From positions 3,038,001-3,102,000 of the forward strand of contig NZ_FNSC01000001.1 of NCBI RefSeq assembly GCF_900105355.1: 64,000 nt of DNA, written 5' to 3'. Both the position numbers and the translations under genes were made by a program. The stretch is from Pseudomonas anguilliseptica. Lineage in GTDB: Bacteria > Pseudomonadota > Gammaproteobacteria > Pseudomonadales > Pseudomonadaceae. How positions within the stretch are numbered: position 1 is the stretch's first letter; each line of letters opens with the position of its first letter. Under the pieces are notes generated by a model. It searched no databases. It was not told the origin of the DNA and saw nothing but the letters and a program-made list of their open reading frames with translations. Shown piece by piece: positions 1 to 8,629 of this stretch.

Positions 1-1176
1 GTGGCCGCGAAGGTGAAGAAATTCCGCGAAAACGGCGATGACATTGTGGTTGTGGTTTCCGCCATGAGCGGTGAAACCAATCGCCTGATCGATCTGGCCA
101 AACAGGTCAGTGATGGTCAGCCGGTACCGCGTGAACTCGACGTGATGGTCTCTACCGGCGAGCAGGTGACGATTGCCCTGCTGGCCATGGCGCTGATCAA
201 GCTTGACGTGCCGGCGGTGTCCTATACCGGCAGCCAGGTGCGCATCCTGACTGACAGTGCACACAACAAAGCGCGCATCCTGCAGATCGATGATCAGAAA
301 CTGCGTGCCGACCTCAAGGCCGGTCGTGTGGTGGTGGTTGCGGGTTTCCAGGGTGTCGACGAGCACGGCAATATCACCACCCTCGGTCGTGGCGGTTCCG
401 ATACCACGGGTGTGGCGTTGGCCGCTGCGCTGAAGGCCGATGAGTGCCAGATCTACACCGACGTCGATGGTGTCTACACCACCGATCCGCGTGTGGTGCC
501 GCAGGCTCAGCGTCTGGAAAAAATCACCTTCGAAGAGATGCTGGAAATGGCCAGTCTCGGTTCCAAGGTGCTGCAGATTCGCTCGGTGGAATTCGCCGGC
601 AAGTACAACGTCCCGCTGCGCGTGCTGCACAGCTTCCAAGAGGGGCCGGGCACCCTCATTACCCTTGATGAAGAGGAATCCATGGAACAGCCGATCATCT
701 CCGGCATCGCTTTCAACCGCGACGAAGCCAAGCTGACCATCCGTGGCGTACCGGACATCCCGGGCGTGGCGTTCAAAATTCTCGGCCCGATCAGTGCTGC
801 GAACATCGAAGTGGACATGATCGTGCAGAACGTTGCGCACGATAACACCACCGATTTCACCTTCACCGTGCACCGCAATGACTACAGTGCGGCGCAGCAG
901 GTGCTGGAGAACACCGCTCGCGAGTTGGGTGCGCGTGAAGTGATTGGCGACACCAAGATTGCCAAGGTGTCCATCGTCGGCGTTGGCATGCGTTCCCACG
1001 CAGGTGTTGCCAGCCGCATGTTCGAGGCGCTGGCCAAGGAAAACATCAATATTCAGATGATCTCCACCTCGGAGATCAAAGTCTCTGTGGTGATCGAAGA
1101 GAAATATCTGGAGTTGGCGGTGCGCGCCCTGCACACTGCTTTTGAACTGGATGCCCCGGCCCGTCAGGGCGACTGA
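1..1176 (+). CDS. lysC: Aspartate kinase, 5'-truncated by the window edge
   Basis: Phosphorylates L-aspartate, the first step towards lysine, threonine, methionine and diaminopimelate; cytosolic. The frame is open from base 1. The usual start (a KFGGTSVG-type N-terminus, about 20 residues) lies outside the window, so the GTG at base 1 is internal. Visible are the kinase motif SAMSGETNRL, the loop GRGGSDTTG (about residue 130), and YTDVDGVYTTDPR for aspartate/ATP binding. Two C-terminal ACT domains, about residues 235-385, carry feedback control. An in-frame ATG at 682, preceded by a GAGGA Shine-Dalgarno, could start a separate beta subunit as in other split-start aspartokinases. A strong hairpin follows the stop, and csrA comes next. 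Confidence 0.96.
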   Translation: MAAKVKKFRENGDDIVVVVSAMSGETNRLIDLAKQVSDGQPVPRELDVMVSTGEQVTIALLAMALIKLDVPAVSYTGSQVRILTDSAHNKARILQIDDQKLRADLKAGRVVVVAGFQGVDEHGNITTLGRGGSDTTGVALAAALKADECQIYTDVDGVYTTDPRVVPQAQRLEKITFEEMLEMASLGSKVLQIRSVEFAGKYNVPLRVLHSFQEGPGTLITLDEEESMEQPIISGIAFNRDEAKLTIRGVPDIPGVAFKILGPISAANIEVDMIVQNVAHDNTTDFTFTVHRNDYSAAQQVLENTARELGAREVIGDTKIAKVSIVGVGMRSHAGVASRMFEALAKENINIQMISTSEIKVSVVIEEKYLELAVRALHTAFELDAPARQGD

Positions 1177-1189
1177 GGCATTATCCGAA

Positions 1190-1223
1190 AGGCGCGGTTT
1201 ATCCCGCGCCTTTTGTCTTTTTG
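1190..1223 (+). terminator. Rho-independent terminator of lysC
   Basis: An 8-bp GC-rich stem, AGGCGCGG paired with CCGCGCCT around a short TTTATC-type loop, is followed by TTTTGTCTTTTT. It starts 14 bases after the lysC stop codon and separates lysC from csrA. Confidence 0.85.
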
Positions 1224-1364
1224 GTTGGCATGAGCGGGAACTTTCTTTCTGCTCACACTGGTCAATACTTGGGTGAAGGCTCTGCTTGAGATGTTCGGGG
1301 CTGCCATCATTTTCTTTTTTGCAGACTGCTGTTGTCCTGAACTGATATCCGTAAGGAGAAAGGA

Positions 1365-1550
1365 ATGCTGATTCTGACTCGCCGGGTCGGAGAGACCCTG
1401 ATGGTGGGTGACGAAGTCACTGTCACCGTGTTGGGCGTTAAAGGTAATCAGGTGCGCATTGGCGTTAACGCGCCGAAAGAGGTTGCCGTGCACCGTGAAG
1501 AAATTTACCAGCGCATCCAGAAAGAGAAAGGCGAAGAACCAAGCCACTAA
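1365..1550 (+). CDS. csrA: Carbon storage regulator CsrA/RsmA
   Basis: A 61-residue homodimeric RNA-binding protein that binds GGA motifs in mRNA leaders and controls translation; called RsmA in pseudomonads, where it answers to the GacA/RsmY-RsmZ system. It begins [18 protein letters not shown] and contains [19 protein letters not shown], the two conserved RNA-binding edges (R44 and the VHREEI segment). The length is exactly typical. A strong AGGAG lies 7 bases before the ATG. Its place between lysC and the tRNA-Ser gene is the usual Pseudomonas arrangement. Confidence 0.97.
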   Translation: MLILTRRVGETLMVGDEVTVTVLGVKGNQVRIGVNAPKEVAVHREEIYQRIQKEKGEEPSH

Positions 1551-1612
1551 TTTTTATCGAAATTTTGGCTTTGCAAACGGGGGAAACATGGTTATCATGC
1601 GCCCCGTGTTGC

Positions 1613-1703
1613 GGAGAGGTGGCCGAGTGGCCGAAGGCGCTCCCCTGCTAAGGGAGTACATCTCAAAAGGGTGTCGGGGGTTCGAATCCCCCCTTCTCCG
1701 CCA
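1613..1703 (+). tRNA. tRNA-Ser (anticodon GCT)
   Basis: A 91-nt class II tRNA with a 7-bp acceptor stem GGAGAGG/CTTCTCC (one G-U pair), discriminator G and encoded CCA. The anticodon loop CTGCTAA has GCT at 1647-1649. It has a long variable arm and a T-arm with GTTCGAATC. It reads AGC/AGU serine codons. Confidence 0.97.
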
Positions 1704-1756
1704 TTATTTAGTGCTGTAGGCGTTGGTGTTGAAAGTCTGCAGTGCAAGCGTTACAT

Positions 1757-1833
1757 GCACTCATAGCTCAGCTGGATAGAGTACTCGGCTACGAACCGAG
1801 CGGTCGGAGGTTCGAATCCTCCTGAGTGCACCA
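1757..1833 (+). tRNA. tRNA-Arg (anticodon ACG), copy 1
   Basis: A 77-nt tRNA with acceptor stem GCACTCA/TGAGTGC, D-arm AGCTCAGCTGGATAGAG, anticodon ACG at 1791-1793 (A34 normally edited to inosine, reading CGU/CGC/CGA), T-loop GGTTCGAATC and encoded CCA. Its sequence is identical to the copy at 1906-1982. A short hairpin with a TGCAGCGATGCA core follows. Confidence 0.97.
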
Positions 1834-1844
1834 AATTGGAATGG

Positions 1845-1870
1845 CTTGCAGCGATGCAGGCCATTTTGTT
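1845..1870 (+). terminator. Weak hairpin between the two tRNA-Arg genes
   Basis: TGGCTTGCA and TGCAGGCCA pair (one G-U) around GCGA and are followed by TTTTGTTT. It shares the TGCAGCGATGCAGGCC core with the stronger terminator after copy 2, so tRNA and trailer look duplicated together. It may act as a processing signal or partial terminator. Confidence 0.5.
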
Positions 1871-1905
1871 TCAGCCAGCGGTGATCTGGTTTAAAAGCGC
1901 CATAT

Positions 1906-1982
1906 GCACTCATAGCTCAGCTGGATAGAGTACTCGGCTACGAACCGAGCGGTCGGAGGTTCGAATCCTCCTGAGTGCACCA
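1906..1982 (+). tRNA. tRNA-Arg (anticodon ACG), copy 2
   Basis: A 77-nt perfect duplicate of the gene at 1757-1833, with the same acceptor stem, ACG anticodon and encoded CCA. The 72-nt spacer differs from the downstream flank apart from the shared hairpin core. This fits an old tandem duplication kept for arginine CGN decoding. Confidence 0.97.
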
Positions 1983-1990
1983 AACAAGAA

Positions 1991-2018
1991 GGGCCTGCAG
2001 CGATGCAGGCCCTTTTTT
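1991..2018 (+). terminator. Terminator of the tRNA cluster
   Basis: A perfect stem GGGCCTGCA/TGCAGGCCC closes a GCGA tetraloop and runs into TTTTTT. It begins 8 bases after the second tRNA-Arg. Confidence 0.9.
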
Positions 2019-2091
2019 ATTGCTTGCTATTTATCGTTTCTCGCTGCGACCCGGCGGGTTGTCGCTGTAAGACGTTAAAAGTGACTGTTGG

Positions 2092-2610
2092 TCATTTTTT
2101 ACTCGCCGATTTTCGTTTGGCCTTGCCTTTGACGCAGCCGGCTTCATCGAAGCTGACGTTGCGCTTGTTGCCTTTCTTGCCCTGGTAAACGTAGCGCGTC
2201 TGGCCGTTCTGTTCGGTGACCTTGTCAGGCTTGCCGAGGCTGCTCTCGACGTCGCTGCGGCTCATGCCCAGGCGTATCTGCTGCTTGATGATGGCGGCGC
2301 GCCGCTCGCTGCTGCTGCTGAGGTGATTGCCGCAGCCGTCCTGCTTAGTGCCGATCACTGTCAGCTTGTGTTGATCTTTCTTCTTGCTCTCGCGGCTGGC
2401 CTTGTGCGGTTTGGCCAATGGCACTGGTTTGCCGCTGCCGGGTGTGGGGTTGTAGGCCTGTTGCAGACTTTGGCTGTGTTCGTCGGGGCAACCTTGTCGG
2501 GTGAATGTGATGTGGCCTTTGGCGTCTTCACAGCGAAATACGGTTGAGCTGAGTGTGGGTAGGGGGCAAAGCAGAATGGCGCAGAAAGCTGCGCAGTGCA
2601 GTCCATGCAT
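2092..2610 (-). CDS. Secreted DUF4124-like protein of unknown role
   Basis: 172 residues from the ATG at 2610, chosen because GGAGG lies 7 bases upstream and a signal peptide follows at once (HGLHCAAFCAILLCPLPTLSS). After cleavage comes a DUF4124-like stretch, VFRCEDAKGHITFTRQGCP (two Cys, probably a disulfide). A Lys/Ser-rich linker follows, then a C-terminal block resembling a BamE/SmpA-type fold (IRLGMSRSDVESSLGKPDKV...YVYQGKKG) and a very basic tail. It is probably periplasmic. No function can be assigned; it stands alone, in the opposite direction to mgtE. Confidence 0.75.
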   Translation of the reverse strand: MHGLHCAAFCAILLCPLPTLSSTVFRCEDAKGHITFTRQGCPDEHSQSLQQAYNPTPGSGKPVPLAKPHKASRESKKKDQHKLTVIGTKQDGCGNHLSSSSERRAAIIKQQIRLGMSRSDVESSLGKPDKVTEQNGQTRYVYQGKKGNKRNVSFDEAGCVKGKAKRKSASKK

Positions 2611-2932
2611 GGTGCGTCCTCCGTGACGGTCCATGTGCAAGGGTAGTCGATACCTTTGTCTGCGTCAGGCGTGCCTTTGCCTGTGCCAGGCACGTCGCAG
2701 TTACAGATGTGCAAGCGCGCTTAAGTTTGTCGTGCAAGCGCTTGTTCTAGGATTGTTTTTGTCACATGCAAAGCGCCTGGGCGGTGGTATCATTCGCAGC
2801 GTCAGCCCCGCCGGGGCTTGTGGAAAACCACCATGGACTTACCCAGTAGTTACTCAGAATCTCGATTGTGCAATCACGTATTGACTGATTGACCCTCCGT
2901 GGCGTGCGCTGCCGCTGGGGGTGGAGCGCGCC
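2611..2932. other. Divergent intergenic region upstream of mgtE
   Basis: 322 bases between the secreted-protein start and mgtE. It holds a small GC hairpin at 2804-2818 (AGCCCC-GCC-GGGGCT) with no U-run, and an AT-richer stretch at about 2840-2890 that may form the mgtE leader. I could not recognise a known Mg2+ riboswitch fold. Promoters for both genes must lie here but are not identifiable with confidence. Confidence 0.4.
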
Positions 2933-4375
2933 ATGACTGAAGTAGAAGCAAAAAAGCCGCAAGAAAGCCTGCAAAATCGCCTGGCCCAGGTGGTCGAGCT
3001 GTTGCATCGGCACAAGCTGGTCGAAGACCTGACTCATCGTCAGGAAGGCCAGCATCACGACCGGGTGGAAAGCCTGGTGCATCGGCAGAACCTCGCCGAA
3101 TTGCAGCGCAAGCTCGATGAGCTGCACTCCGCCGACGTTGCCCATATTCTCGAAGCCTTGCCGCTTGATGACCGCCTGACGGTCTGGCAGCTGGTCAAGG
3201 TTGAGCGCGACGGCGACATCCTCCTCGAAGTGTCTGACGCGGTGCGTGAAACCCTGCTTGCGGACATGGATGACCATGAAATTCTTGCGGCCGCGAGGGA
3301 CATGGATGCCGACGAGCTGGCCGACCTGGCCTCCGAGCTGCCGCGCGATGTCGTGCATGAGCTGATGGAAAGCCTTGATGCGCAGCAGCGTGAGCGTGTG
3401 CGCTCGGCGTTGTCCTACGAGGAGGGTCAGGTCGGTGCGCTGATGGACTTCGAGATGGTCACCATCCGCGAAGATGTCAGCCTGGAGGTGGTGTTGCGCT
3501 ACCTGCGCCGCCTCAAGGAGCTGCCGGGGCACACCGACAAACTGTTTGTGGTCGATTACGACGGTGTGCTCAAGGGCGTGCTGCCGGTCAAGCGCCTGCT
3601 GGTCAATGACCCGGAGAAGCTGGTCAGCGAAGTCATGGCCACTGATCCGGTAAGTTTTCACCCGGATGAAGACGGCTACGACGCTGCACAGGCGTTCGAG
3701 CGTTATGACCTGATCTCTTCGCCCGTGGTGGACAAGAACGGCAAGTTGATTGGCCGTTTGACCATCGATGAGATGGTCGATCTGATCCGTGAGGAAAGCG
3801 AAAGCGAAGTCCTCAATATGGCCGGTCTGCGCGAGGAGGAGGACATCTTTGCCTCGGTGTGGAAATCCCTGCGCAACCGTTGGGCCTGGTTGGCGATCAA
3901 CCTAGTTACTGCCTTTATGGCGTCGAGGGTGATTGGCCTGTTCGAAGACTCCATCGAGAAGCTGGTCGCCCTGGCTGCGCTGATGCCGATTGTTGCGGGC
4001 ATAGGTGGCAACTCGGGTAACCAGACCATCACCATGATCGTGCGCGCCATGGCGCTGGATCAGGTCAGCACCGGCAATACCTCGCGGCTGATTCGCAAGG
4101 AGCTGGGTGTGGGGTTGGTCAACGGTATCGTCTGGGGTGGGGTGATCGGCGTGGTGGCCTACCTGCTCTATGACAGCTGGTCGCTGGGCGTGGTGATGAC
4201 GGCTGCGATGGTGCTGAACCTGCTGCTGGCGGCGCTGATGGGGGTACTGATCCCTATGACGCTGGTGCGTATGGGGCGTGACCCAGCCTTGGGCGCCAGT
4301 GTGATGATCACGGCGGTGACCGATAGTGGTGGTTTCTTTATCTTCCTCGGTTTGGCCAGTTTGTTCCTGCTCTAG
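2933..4375 (+). CDS. mgtE: Magnesium transporter MgtE
   Basis: An inner-membrane Mg2+ channel. It has 480 residues from the ATG at 2933, preferred over the in-frame GTG at 2921 because GGAG lies 6 bases upstream and the family length is about 480. Layout: an acidic helical MgtE N domain (about residues 30-135, with DADELADLASELPRDVVHELME), two CBS domains (about 140-265, VSEVMATDPVSF and ISSPVVDKNGKLIGRLTIDE), a plug helix, then five membrane helices (about 290-480). The channel motif PIVAGIGGNSGNQT is intact. The N and CBS domains sense cytosolic Mg2+ in known homologues. It is monocistronic. Confidence 0.95.
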   Translation: MTEVEAKKPQESLQNRLAQVVELLHRHKLVEDLTHRQEGQHHDRVESLVHRQNLAELQRKLDELHSADVAHILEALPLDDRLTVWQLVKVERDGDILLEVSDAVRETLLADMDDHEILAAARDMDADELADLASELPRDVVHELMESLDAQQRERVRSALSYEEGQVGALMDFEMVTIREDVSLEVVLRYLRRLKELPGHTDKLFVVDYDGVLKGVLPVKRLLVNDPEKLVSEVMATDPVSFHPDEDGYDAAQAFERYDLISSPVVDKNGKLIGRLTIDEMVDLIREESESEVLNMAGLREEEDIFASVWKSLRNRWAWLAINLVTAFMASRVIGLFEDSIEKLVALAALMPIVAGIGGNSGNQTITMIVRAMALDQVSTGNTSRLIRKELGVGLVNGIVWGGVIGVVAYLLYDSWSLGVVMTAAMVLNLLLAALMGVLIPMTLVRMGRDPALGASVMITAVTDSGGFFIFLGLASLFLL

Positions 4376-4549
4376 CAGCCTGCCAGGATGATGACGCTTT
4401 CTCTACAGAAAATGTCTCATTAGGCTGCTCTGGGTTTGCTTCAAACGCTCGTTTCACGCTAAGGTTCGCCAGCTTTGCCTGGGATCAGCTCCCGGGCGCT
4501 CCTATCTAATAATTAACGCAGCTCATACGTAGCTGGTAATGGAGCCAAG

Positions 4550-4801
4550 ATGACCCCTAGTGAACTCCTCCTCGAGGGTGTCGAGCTCATGCTGTTCGGC
4601 CTGGGCACCGTATTCCTATTCCTGATGCTATTGGTGCTGATGATCCGCGTGATGTCGTGGGTTATCGAGTGCTTTGCCGCGAAAACACCCATTCCCGTAT
4701 CTGTGCCATCAGCAGTCAAGCCGGCCTCCGACGAGCCGAGCGCTGATGTGCTAGCCGCTATCCAATCCGCTATTCACCAGCACCGCGCCCGCCGCGGGTG
4801 A
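4550..4801 (+). CDS. oadG: Oxaloacetate decarboxylase gamma subunit
   Basis: 83 residues; the small membrane anchor that joins OadA to OadB in the sodium-pumping decarboxylase. It has one N-terminal membrane helix ([21 protein letters not shown]) and a short hydrophilic tail rich in Pro and Ser that ends in basic residues. Family members often end with metal-binding His residues; here HQHRARRG is the likely counterpart. GGAG lies 5 bases before the ATG. It is the first gene of an oadG-oadA-oadB operon, 25 bases before oadA. The 174-base gap after mgtE (4376-4549) should hold the promoter; I see no clear sigma-70 boxes or known motif in it. Confidence 0.88.
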   Translation: MTPSELLLEGVELMLFGLGTVFLFLMLLVLMIRVMSWVIECFAAKTPIPVSVPSAVKPASDEPSADVLAAIQSAIHQHRARRG

Positions 4802-4826
4802 GCCAGGTTCGACAGGGAGCATCTGT

Positions 4827-6602
4827 ATGACTGCCGTAAAGAAAGCACTCGGAATTACTGATGTGGTGCTGCGTGACGCCCACCAGTCGATCCTGGCCAC
4901 CCGTGTGCGCCTGGAAGACATGCTGCCGATCGCGCCCAGGCTCGATCAGGTTGGCTTCTGGTCTGTGGAATCCTGGGGCGGCGCGACCTTTGATGCGTGC
5001 ATCCGTTACCTGGGTGAAGACCCATGGCACCGCATTCGCGAGCTGAAAAAGGCCATGCCCAACACCCGCCAGCAGATGCTGCTGCGCGGGCAGAACCTGT
5101 TGGGTTATCGCCACTACGCCGATGACGTGGTGGAAAAGTTTGTCGAACGCGCCGCCTTCAATGGTGTTGATGTGTTCCGTGTATTCGATGCGATGAACGA
5201 CCCGCGCAACCTGCAAACTGCCCTCAAAGCAGTCAAGCAACTGGGCAAGCATGCTCAGGGCACCATTTCCTACACCACCAGTCCGGTGCATACCCTGGAA
5301 ATGTGGGTTGATCTGGCCAAGCAGATCGAAGACATGGGCGCCGACTCGGTGGCGATCAAGGACATGGCCGGTATTCTTACGCCTTACACCGCGTTTGAGC
5401 TGGTGACGCGCCTGAAGGCGACCCTGTCGATCCCGATTCATATGCAGTGCCATGCCACGGCAGGGTTGTCGTCTGTGGCCATTCTCAAGGCCGTGGAAGC
5501 CGGCATCGACAATGTCGACACCGCTATTTCCTCGCTGTCGATGACCTATGGTCATTCGCCGACTGAGTCTGTAGTGGCGATGTTCCAGGGCACTGAGCGC
5601 GATACCGGGCTTAACTTGGAGCTGCTCGAAGAAATTGCCGCCTACTTCCGTGAAGTGCGGAAGAAGTACGCCAAGTTCGAGGGCAACCTCAAGGGTGTCG
5701 ATTCGCGCATCCTGGTCGCCCAGGTGCCAGGTGGCATGCTCACCAATATGGAAGGCCAGCTGAAAGAGCAGGGCGCCCAGGACAAATTCGACGAAGTGTT
5801 GGCTGAGATTCCGCGCGTACGCGAAGACCTCGGCTTTATCCCGTTGGTAACGCCAACCTCGCAGATCGTCGGCACCCAGGCAGTGATCAACGTGCTCACC
5901 GGTGAGCGCTACAAGTCGATCACCAAGGAAACCGCCGGCATTCTGAAGGGTGAATACGGTGCAGCGCCGGCGCCTTTCAATAAAGAGCTGCAGGCGCGTG
6001 TGCTCGATGGCGCTGAGGCCGTTACTTGCCGTCCGGCCGATCTACTTGAAGCCGAGATGGACAAACTGACTGCCGAGCTCAAGGGCATTGCCAAAGAGAA
6101 AGGTATCAAGCTCGCCGCTGACGAAATCGACGACGTGCTGACCTACGCGCTGTTCCCGCAGATCGGCCTGAAGTTTCTGGAAAATCGCGGTAACCCGGCG
6201 GCGTTCGAGCCGGCACCGACCGGCAAGGAAGCGCCAGTTCGTGAAGCTGGCAAGCCTGAGGTCTACACCGTTGAAGTGGGCGGCAAGTCCTATGTGGTGC
6301 AGGTCAACGAAGGTGGCGACATCGAAGGGCTGAAGGCTGTCGGTGGCGGTGCTAATTCGGCTGCGGCGGTAGCTGCCCCCGTTGGTGTTGGCGAGCCGCA
6401 GAGTGCCCCGCTGGCTGGCAACATCTTCAAGGTGCTGGTGCAGCCAGGCCAGGCGGTGGAAGAAGGGCAGCTGGTGATCATTCTCGAAGCCATGAAGATG
6501 GAAACCGAGATTCGTGCGTTCAAGGCCGGCACCATTGCTGCGGTCAACGTCAAGGTCGGTGATGCGGTGGCGGTGGGCGACAGTCTGCTGACCATCGGTT
6601 AA
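4827..6602 (+). CDS. oadA: Oxaloacetate decarboxylase alpha subunit (biotin carboxyltransferase)
   Basis: 591 residues. It transfers the carboxyl group of oxaloacetate to its own biotin; OadB then releases CO2 and exports Na+. The N-terminal carboxyltransferase barrel (about residues 5-300) starts [17 protein letters not shown] and includes the metal-site segments KDMAG and [10 protein letters not shown] conserved PYC/OADA domain follows (about 300-460). The linker is Ala/Pro/Gly-rich. The C-terminal biotinyl domain (about 515-591) has EAMKMET, whose Lys is biotinylated. It sits beside oadG and oadB, which favours a decarboxylase over the B subunit of a split pyruvate carboxylase, the main alternative for this protein in Pseudomonas. 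Confidence 0.93.
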   Translation: MTAVKKALGITDVVLRDAHQSILATRVRLEDMLPIAPRLDQVGFWSVESWGGATFDACIRYLGEDPWHRIRELKKAMPNTRQQMLLRGQNLLGYRHYADDVVEKFVERAAFNGVDVFRVFDAMNDPRNLQTALKAVKQLGKHAQGTISYTTSPVHTLEMWVDLAKQIEDMGADSVAIKDMAGILTPYTAFELVTRLKATLSIPIHMQCHATAGLSSVAILKAVEAGIDNVDTAISSLSMTYGHSPTESVVAMFQGTERDTGLNLELLEEIAAYFREVRKKYAKFEGNLKGVDSRILVAQVPGGMLTNMEGQLKEQGAQDKFDEVLAEIPRVREDLGFIPLVTPTSQIVGTQAVINVLTGERYKSITKETAGILKGEYGAAPAPFNKELQARVLDGAEAVTCRPADLLEAEMDKLTAELKGIAKEKGIKLAADEIDDVLTYALFPQIGLKFLENRGNPAAFEPAPTGKEAPVREAGKPEVYTVEVGGKSYVVQVNEGGDIEGLKAVGGGANSAAAVAAPVGVGEPQSAPLAGNIFKVLVQPGQAVEEGQLVIILEAMKMETEIRAFKAGTIAAVNVKVGDAVAVGDSLLTIG

Positions 6603-6614
6603 GGGAGCGCAGTA

Positions 6615-7751
6615 ATGGATAAGCTCCTCAAGCTTTGGCAGAGCACCGGCCTGTACCACGTTGAGGTCGGTCAGCTGTTTATGATCGCGGTGTGCATTCT
6701 GCTGATCTACCTGGCGATCAAGAAGGGCTTTGAGCCTCTGCTGCTGTTGCCGATTGGTTTTGGCGGCCTGCTGGCCAACATCCCGGTGGCCAATATGGCC
6801 GAGGGTGCGGGCTTCCTGCATATGATCTACGAGGTGGGTCTGCCCACCAGTATCTTCCCGTTGCTGATTTTCCTCGGCGTCGGCGCCATGACCGATTTTG
6901 GTCCGATGCTGGCTAATCCGAAAACCCTGTTGCTTGGTGCGGCGGCGCAGTTCGGCATCTTCGGTACTCTGATGGGTGCGTTGGCGATCACTGCTCTGGG
7001 TATTCCAGGGCTTGAGTTCACCCTCAAGGAAGCTGCATCCATCGCCATCATCGGCGGTGCCGATGGTCCTACCTCGATTTTCGTGACCTCCAAGCTGGCC
7101 CCGCATCTGCTCGGCCCGATTGCGGTGGCGGCCTATGCCTATATGGCGCTGGTGCCGTTGATTCAGCCGCCGATCATGCGTGCACTGACCACCAAGGAAG
7201 AGCGCGCCATTGTGATGCAGCAGCTACGCCCTGTGGGTCAGGCCGAGAAGATTATCTTCCCGATTGTGTTGTGCCTGCTGATCGGCATGCTGTTGCCGGA
7301 TGCTGCGCCGCTGATCGGCATGTTCGCCCTGGGTAACCTGCTGCGTGAGGCTGGTGTGGTTGAACGTCTGGCCGACACGTCGCGTAATGCGCTGATCAAT
7401 ATCGTCACCATCTTCCTTGGCCTGACTGTGGGCTCGAAGCTCTCTGCCGATTCCTTCTTGCAGTTGAAGACGCTGGGCATCCTCAGTCTGGGGATGGTGG
7501 CGTTCTGTGCTGGTACGGCAGCTGGTGTGCTGATGGCCAAGCTGATGAACCTGTTCAGTAAGAACAAGATCAACCCGTTGATTGGTTCGGCTGGTGTGTC
7601 TGCGGTGCCGATGGCGGCGCGGGTGTCGAACAAGGTCGGGCTGGAAGCCAACCCACAGAACTTCCTGCTGATGCATGCCATGGGCCCGAACGTGGCTGGG
7701 GTGATTGGTTCTGCAGTGGCAGCGGGTGTGTTGCTCAGTTTTGTTGGCTAA
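6615..7751 (+). CDS. oadB: Oxaloacetate decarboxylase beta subunit, Na+ pump
   Basis: 378 residues, an inner-membrane protein. It decarboxylates carboxybiotin on OadA and couples this to Na+ export. It is very hydrophobic, with about nine helices. Conserved blocks include [26 protein letters not shown] (the Na+-site Asp region), [15 protein letters not shown] and [21 protein letters not shown] precedes the ATG by 7 bases. It starts 12 bases after oadA and ends the operon, which is closed by a strong bidirectional terminator. Confidence 0.94.
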   Translation: MDKLLKLWQSTGLYHVEVGQLFMIAVCILLIYLAIKKGFEPLLLLPIGFGGLLANIPVANMAEGAGFLHMIYEVGLPTSIFPLLIFLGVGAMTDFGPMLANPKTLLLGAAAQFGIFGTLMGALAITALGIPGLEFTLKEAASIAIIGGADGPTSIFVTSKLAPHLLGPIAVAAYAYMALVPLIQPPIMRALTTKEERAIVMQQLRPVGQAEKIIFPIVLCLLIGMLLPDAAPLIGMFALGNLLREAGVVERLADTSRNALINIVTIFLGLTVGSKLSADSFLQLKTLGILSLGMVAFCAGTAAGVLMAKLMNLFSKNKINPLIGSAGVSAVPMAARVSNKVGLEANPQNFLLMHAMGPNVAGVIGSAVAAGVLLSFVG

Positions 7752-7765
7752 TTAACACGAGCCAT

Positions 7766-7793
7766 AAAAAACCGCCTTAAGGGCGGTTTTTTA
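7766..7793 (+). terminator. Terminator of the oadGAB operon
   Basis: ATAAAAAACCGCC pairs with GGGCGGTTTTTTAT around TTAA, with U-runs on both strands. It lies 15 bases after the oadB stop. Confidence 0.92.
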
Positions 7794-7876
7794 TGGCCTG
7801 CCATCCCTGATGGCCATCTTGCAGGCCGACGCGGTGCGGCGTTAAAAATGGCTCCAGGCCATTTTTTATTGGCAGC

Positions 7877-7903
7877 AAAAAAACCGGCCTAGGCCGGTTT
7901 TTT
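7877..7903 (-). terminator. Bidirectional terminator between oadB and amrZ
   Basis: A perfect palindrome AAAAAACCGGCCTAGGCC continues as GGTTTTTT. It lies 16 bases beyond the amrZ stop on the minus strand and can also stop transcription coming from oadB. The bases between the two terminators (7794-7876) hold a degenerate GCGGCGTTAAAAA motif also seen in the palindrome at 24910-25034. Confidence 0.88.
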
Positions 7904-7918
7904 CGTTGTGTCGCGCAG

Positions 7919-8236
7919 TCAGGCTTCTTCGGCTGCCATCTCGGCATCGTGAGCAATCAATGCCACCAGGGCATTCTGCTGACGGCGTGACAGCTGGCGG
8001 AAGCGTTGCAGCAGCTCACGCTCGTGCAAGGACAGATCTGGGCTGTCCAAGCGCATGTTGAGGTCGTCACCCAGAGCGCTTTCCTGGAGCATGCTTTGCT
8101 CGAGGCGAGCAATGATCTCCGAGTTCATGCTGCGGTGATGGTTGCGTGCGACATCCGCAATACGTTCGCGCATGCCATCGGGCAGACGAACTACGAATTT
8201 GTCAGCGGTGCGGCTGGAATAGAGTGCTGGTTTCAT
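7919..8236 (-). CDS. amrZ: AmrZ, ribbon-helix-helix regulator of alginate and motility
   Basis: 105 residues. AmrZ is an Arc/MetJ-type DNA-binding protein that in P. aeruginosa activates algD and represses fleQ and its own gene. The core [19 protein letters not shown] is the beta-strand DNA-contact region, followed by [13 protein letters not shown] (helix A-B). The C-terminal [15 protein letters not shown] and [16 protein letters not shown] match the tetramerisation tail of the P. aeruginosa protein as I recall it (108 residues). The leader MKPAL is shorter than the P. aeruginosa one. Start 8236 has only a weak Shine-Dalgarno. It is divergent from phnC, the same neighbour as in P. aeruginosa. 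Confidence 0.93.
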   Translation of the reverse strand: MKPALYSSRTADKFVVRLPDGMRERIADVARNHHRSMNSEIIARLEQSMLQESALGDDLNMRLDSPDLSLHERELLQRFRQLSRRQQNALVALIAHDAEMAAEEA

Positions 8237-8629
8237 AGGGCGCGTACATTAAACCGGTTAATTCAGGAAAGCGATACTGGCAATGGGCTATAGGATTGTC
8301 ACCGGTTTGACCACCTTTAGCACTAACCGTTCAGCCAGAAAGCCGCTTAAATCGCATGTGACTCTATAGTCAATAGGTCGATAAATTGACGTCAATGACG
8401 TGTCGCATTTTGCGTCGAGTAAAGGCGTTATGCCGGCACCAGTCATCAGAAATGCGCCGTGCTGTGCAAAAAGCAAGGAAATTCACTCTCGCGTAGAAAA
8501 AACTTCAAGCAATGGTCACGTAAGTGTCACGGCCCATTAATCGGCCTGACACAGGATTTGCCTACCTTGGTCTACACCAGAAGGCGGCTGCCAGCCGCGG
8601 TGTAACCGCTAATAAAAAGGAGGCAATCC
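8237..8629. other. amrZ-phnC divergent regulatory region
   Basis: 393 bases without a supported gene. Near amrZ there is a near-palindrome around AACCGGTT (about 8249-8263) and a second ACCGGTTT copy at about 8300, which could be operator sites. The middle is AT-rich, with GTCAATAGGTCGATAAATTGACGTCAATGACG-type short repeats of TTGAC/GTCAA. A PhoB-box candidate lies at 8513-8530, about 100 bases before phnC. No tRNA or riboswitch was recognised. Confidence 0.5.
8513..8530 (+). promoter_or_regulatory. Candidate PhoB box upstream of phnC
   Basis: TGGTCACGTAAGTGTCAC gives two 7-mers (TGGTCAC, GTGTCAC) separated by 4 bases, an 11-base period as in the PhoB consensus CTGTCAT-N4-CTGTCAT/C. The second half matches 6 of 7. 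It sits in front of the phosphonate operon, a classic Pho regulon member. Recognition is by eye only. Confidence 0.55.

Noticed and set aside
2641..2932. Mg2+ riboswitch in front of mgtE
   Set aside because: A leader is likely, but I could not draw a known M-box or ykoK fold; only one small GC hairpin is clear.
8524..8629. phnC start at 8524 giving a 313-residue protein
   Set aside because: The first 49 codons lack family similarity and overlap the PhoB-box candidate; the GGAGG-ATG at 8630 encodes the expected PhnC N-terminus in the other frame.
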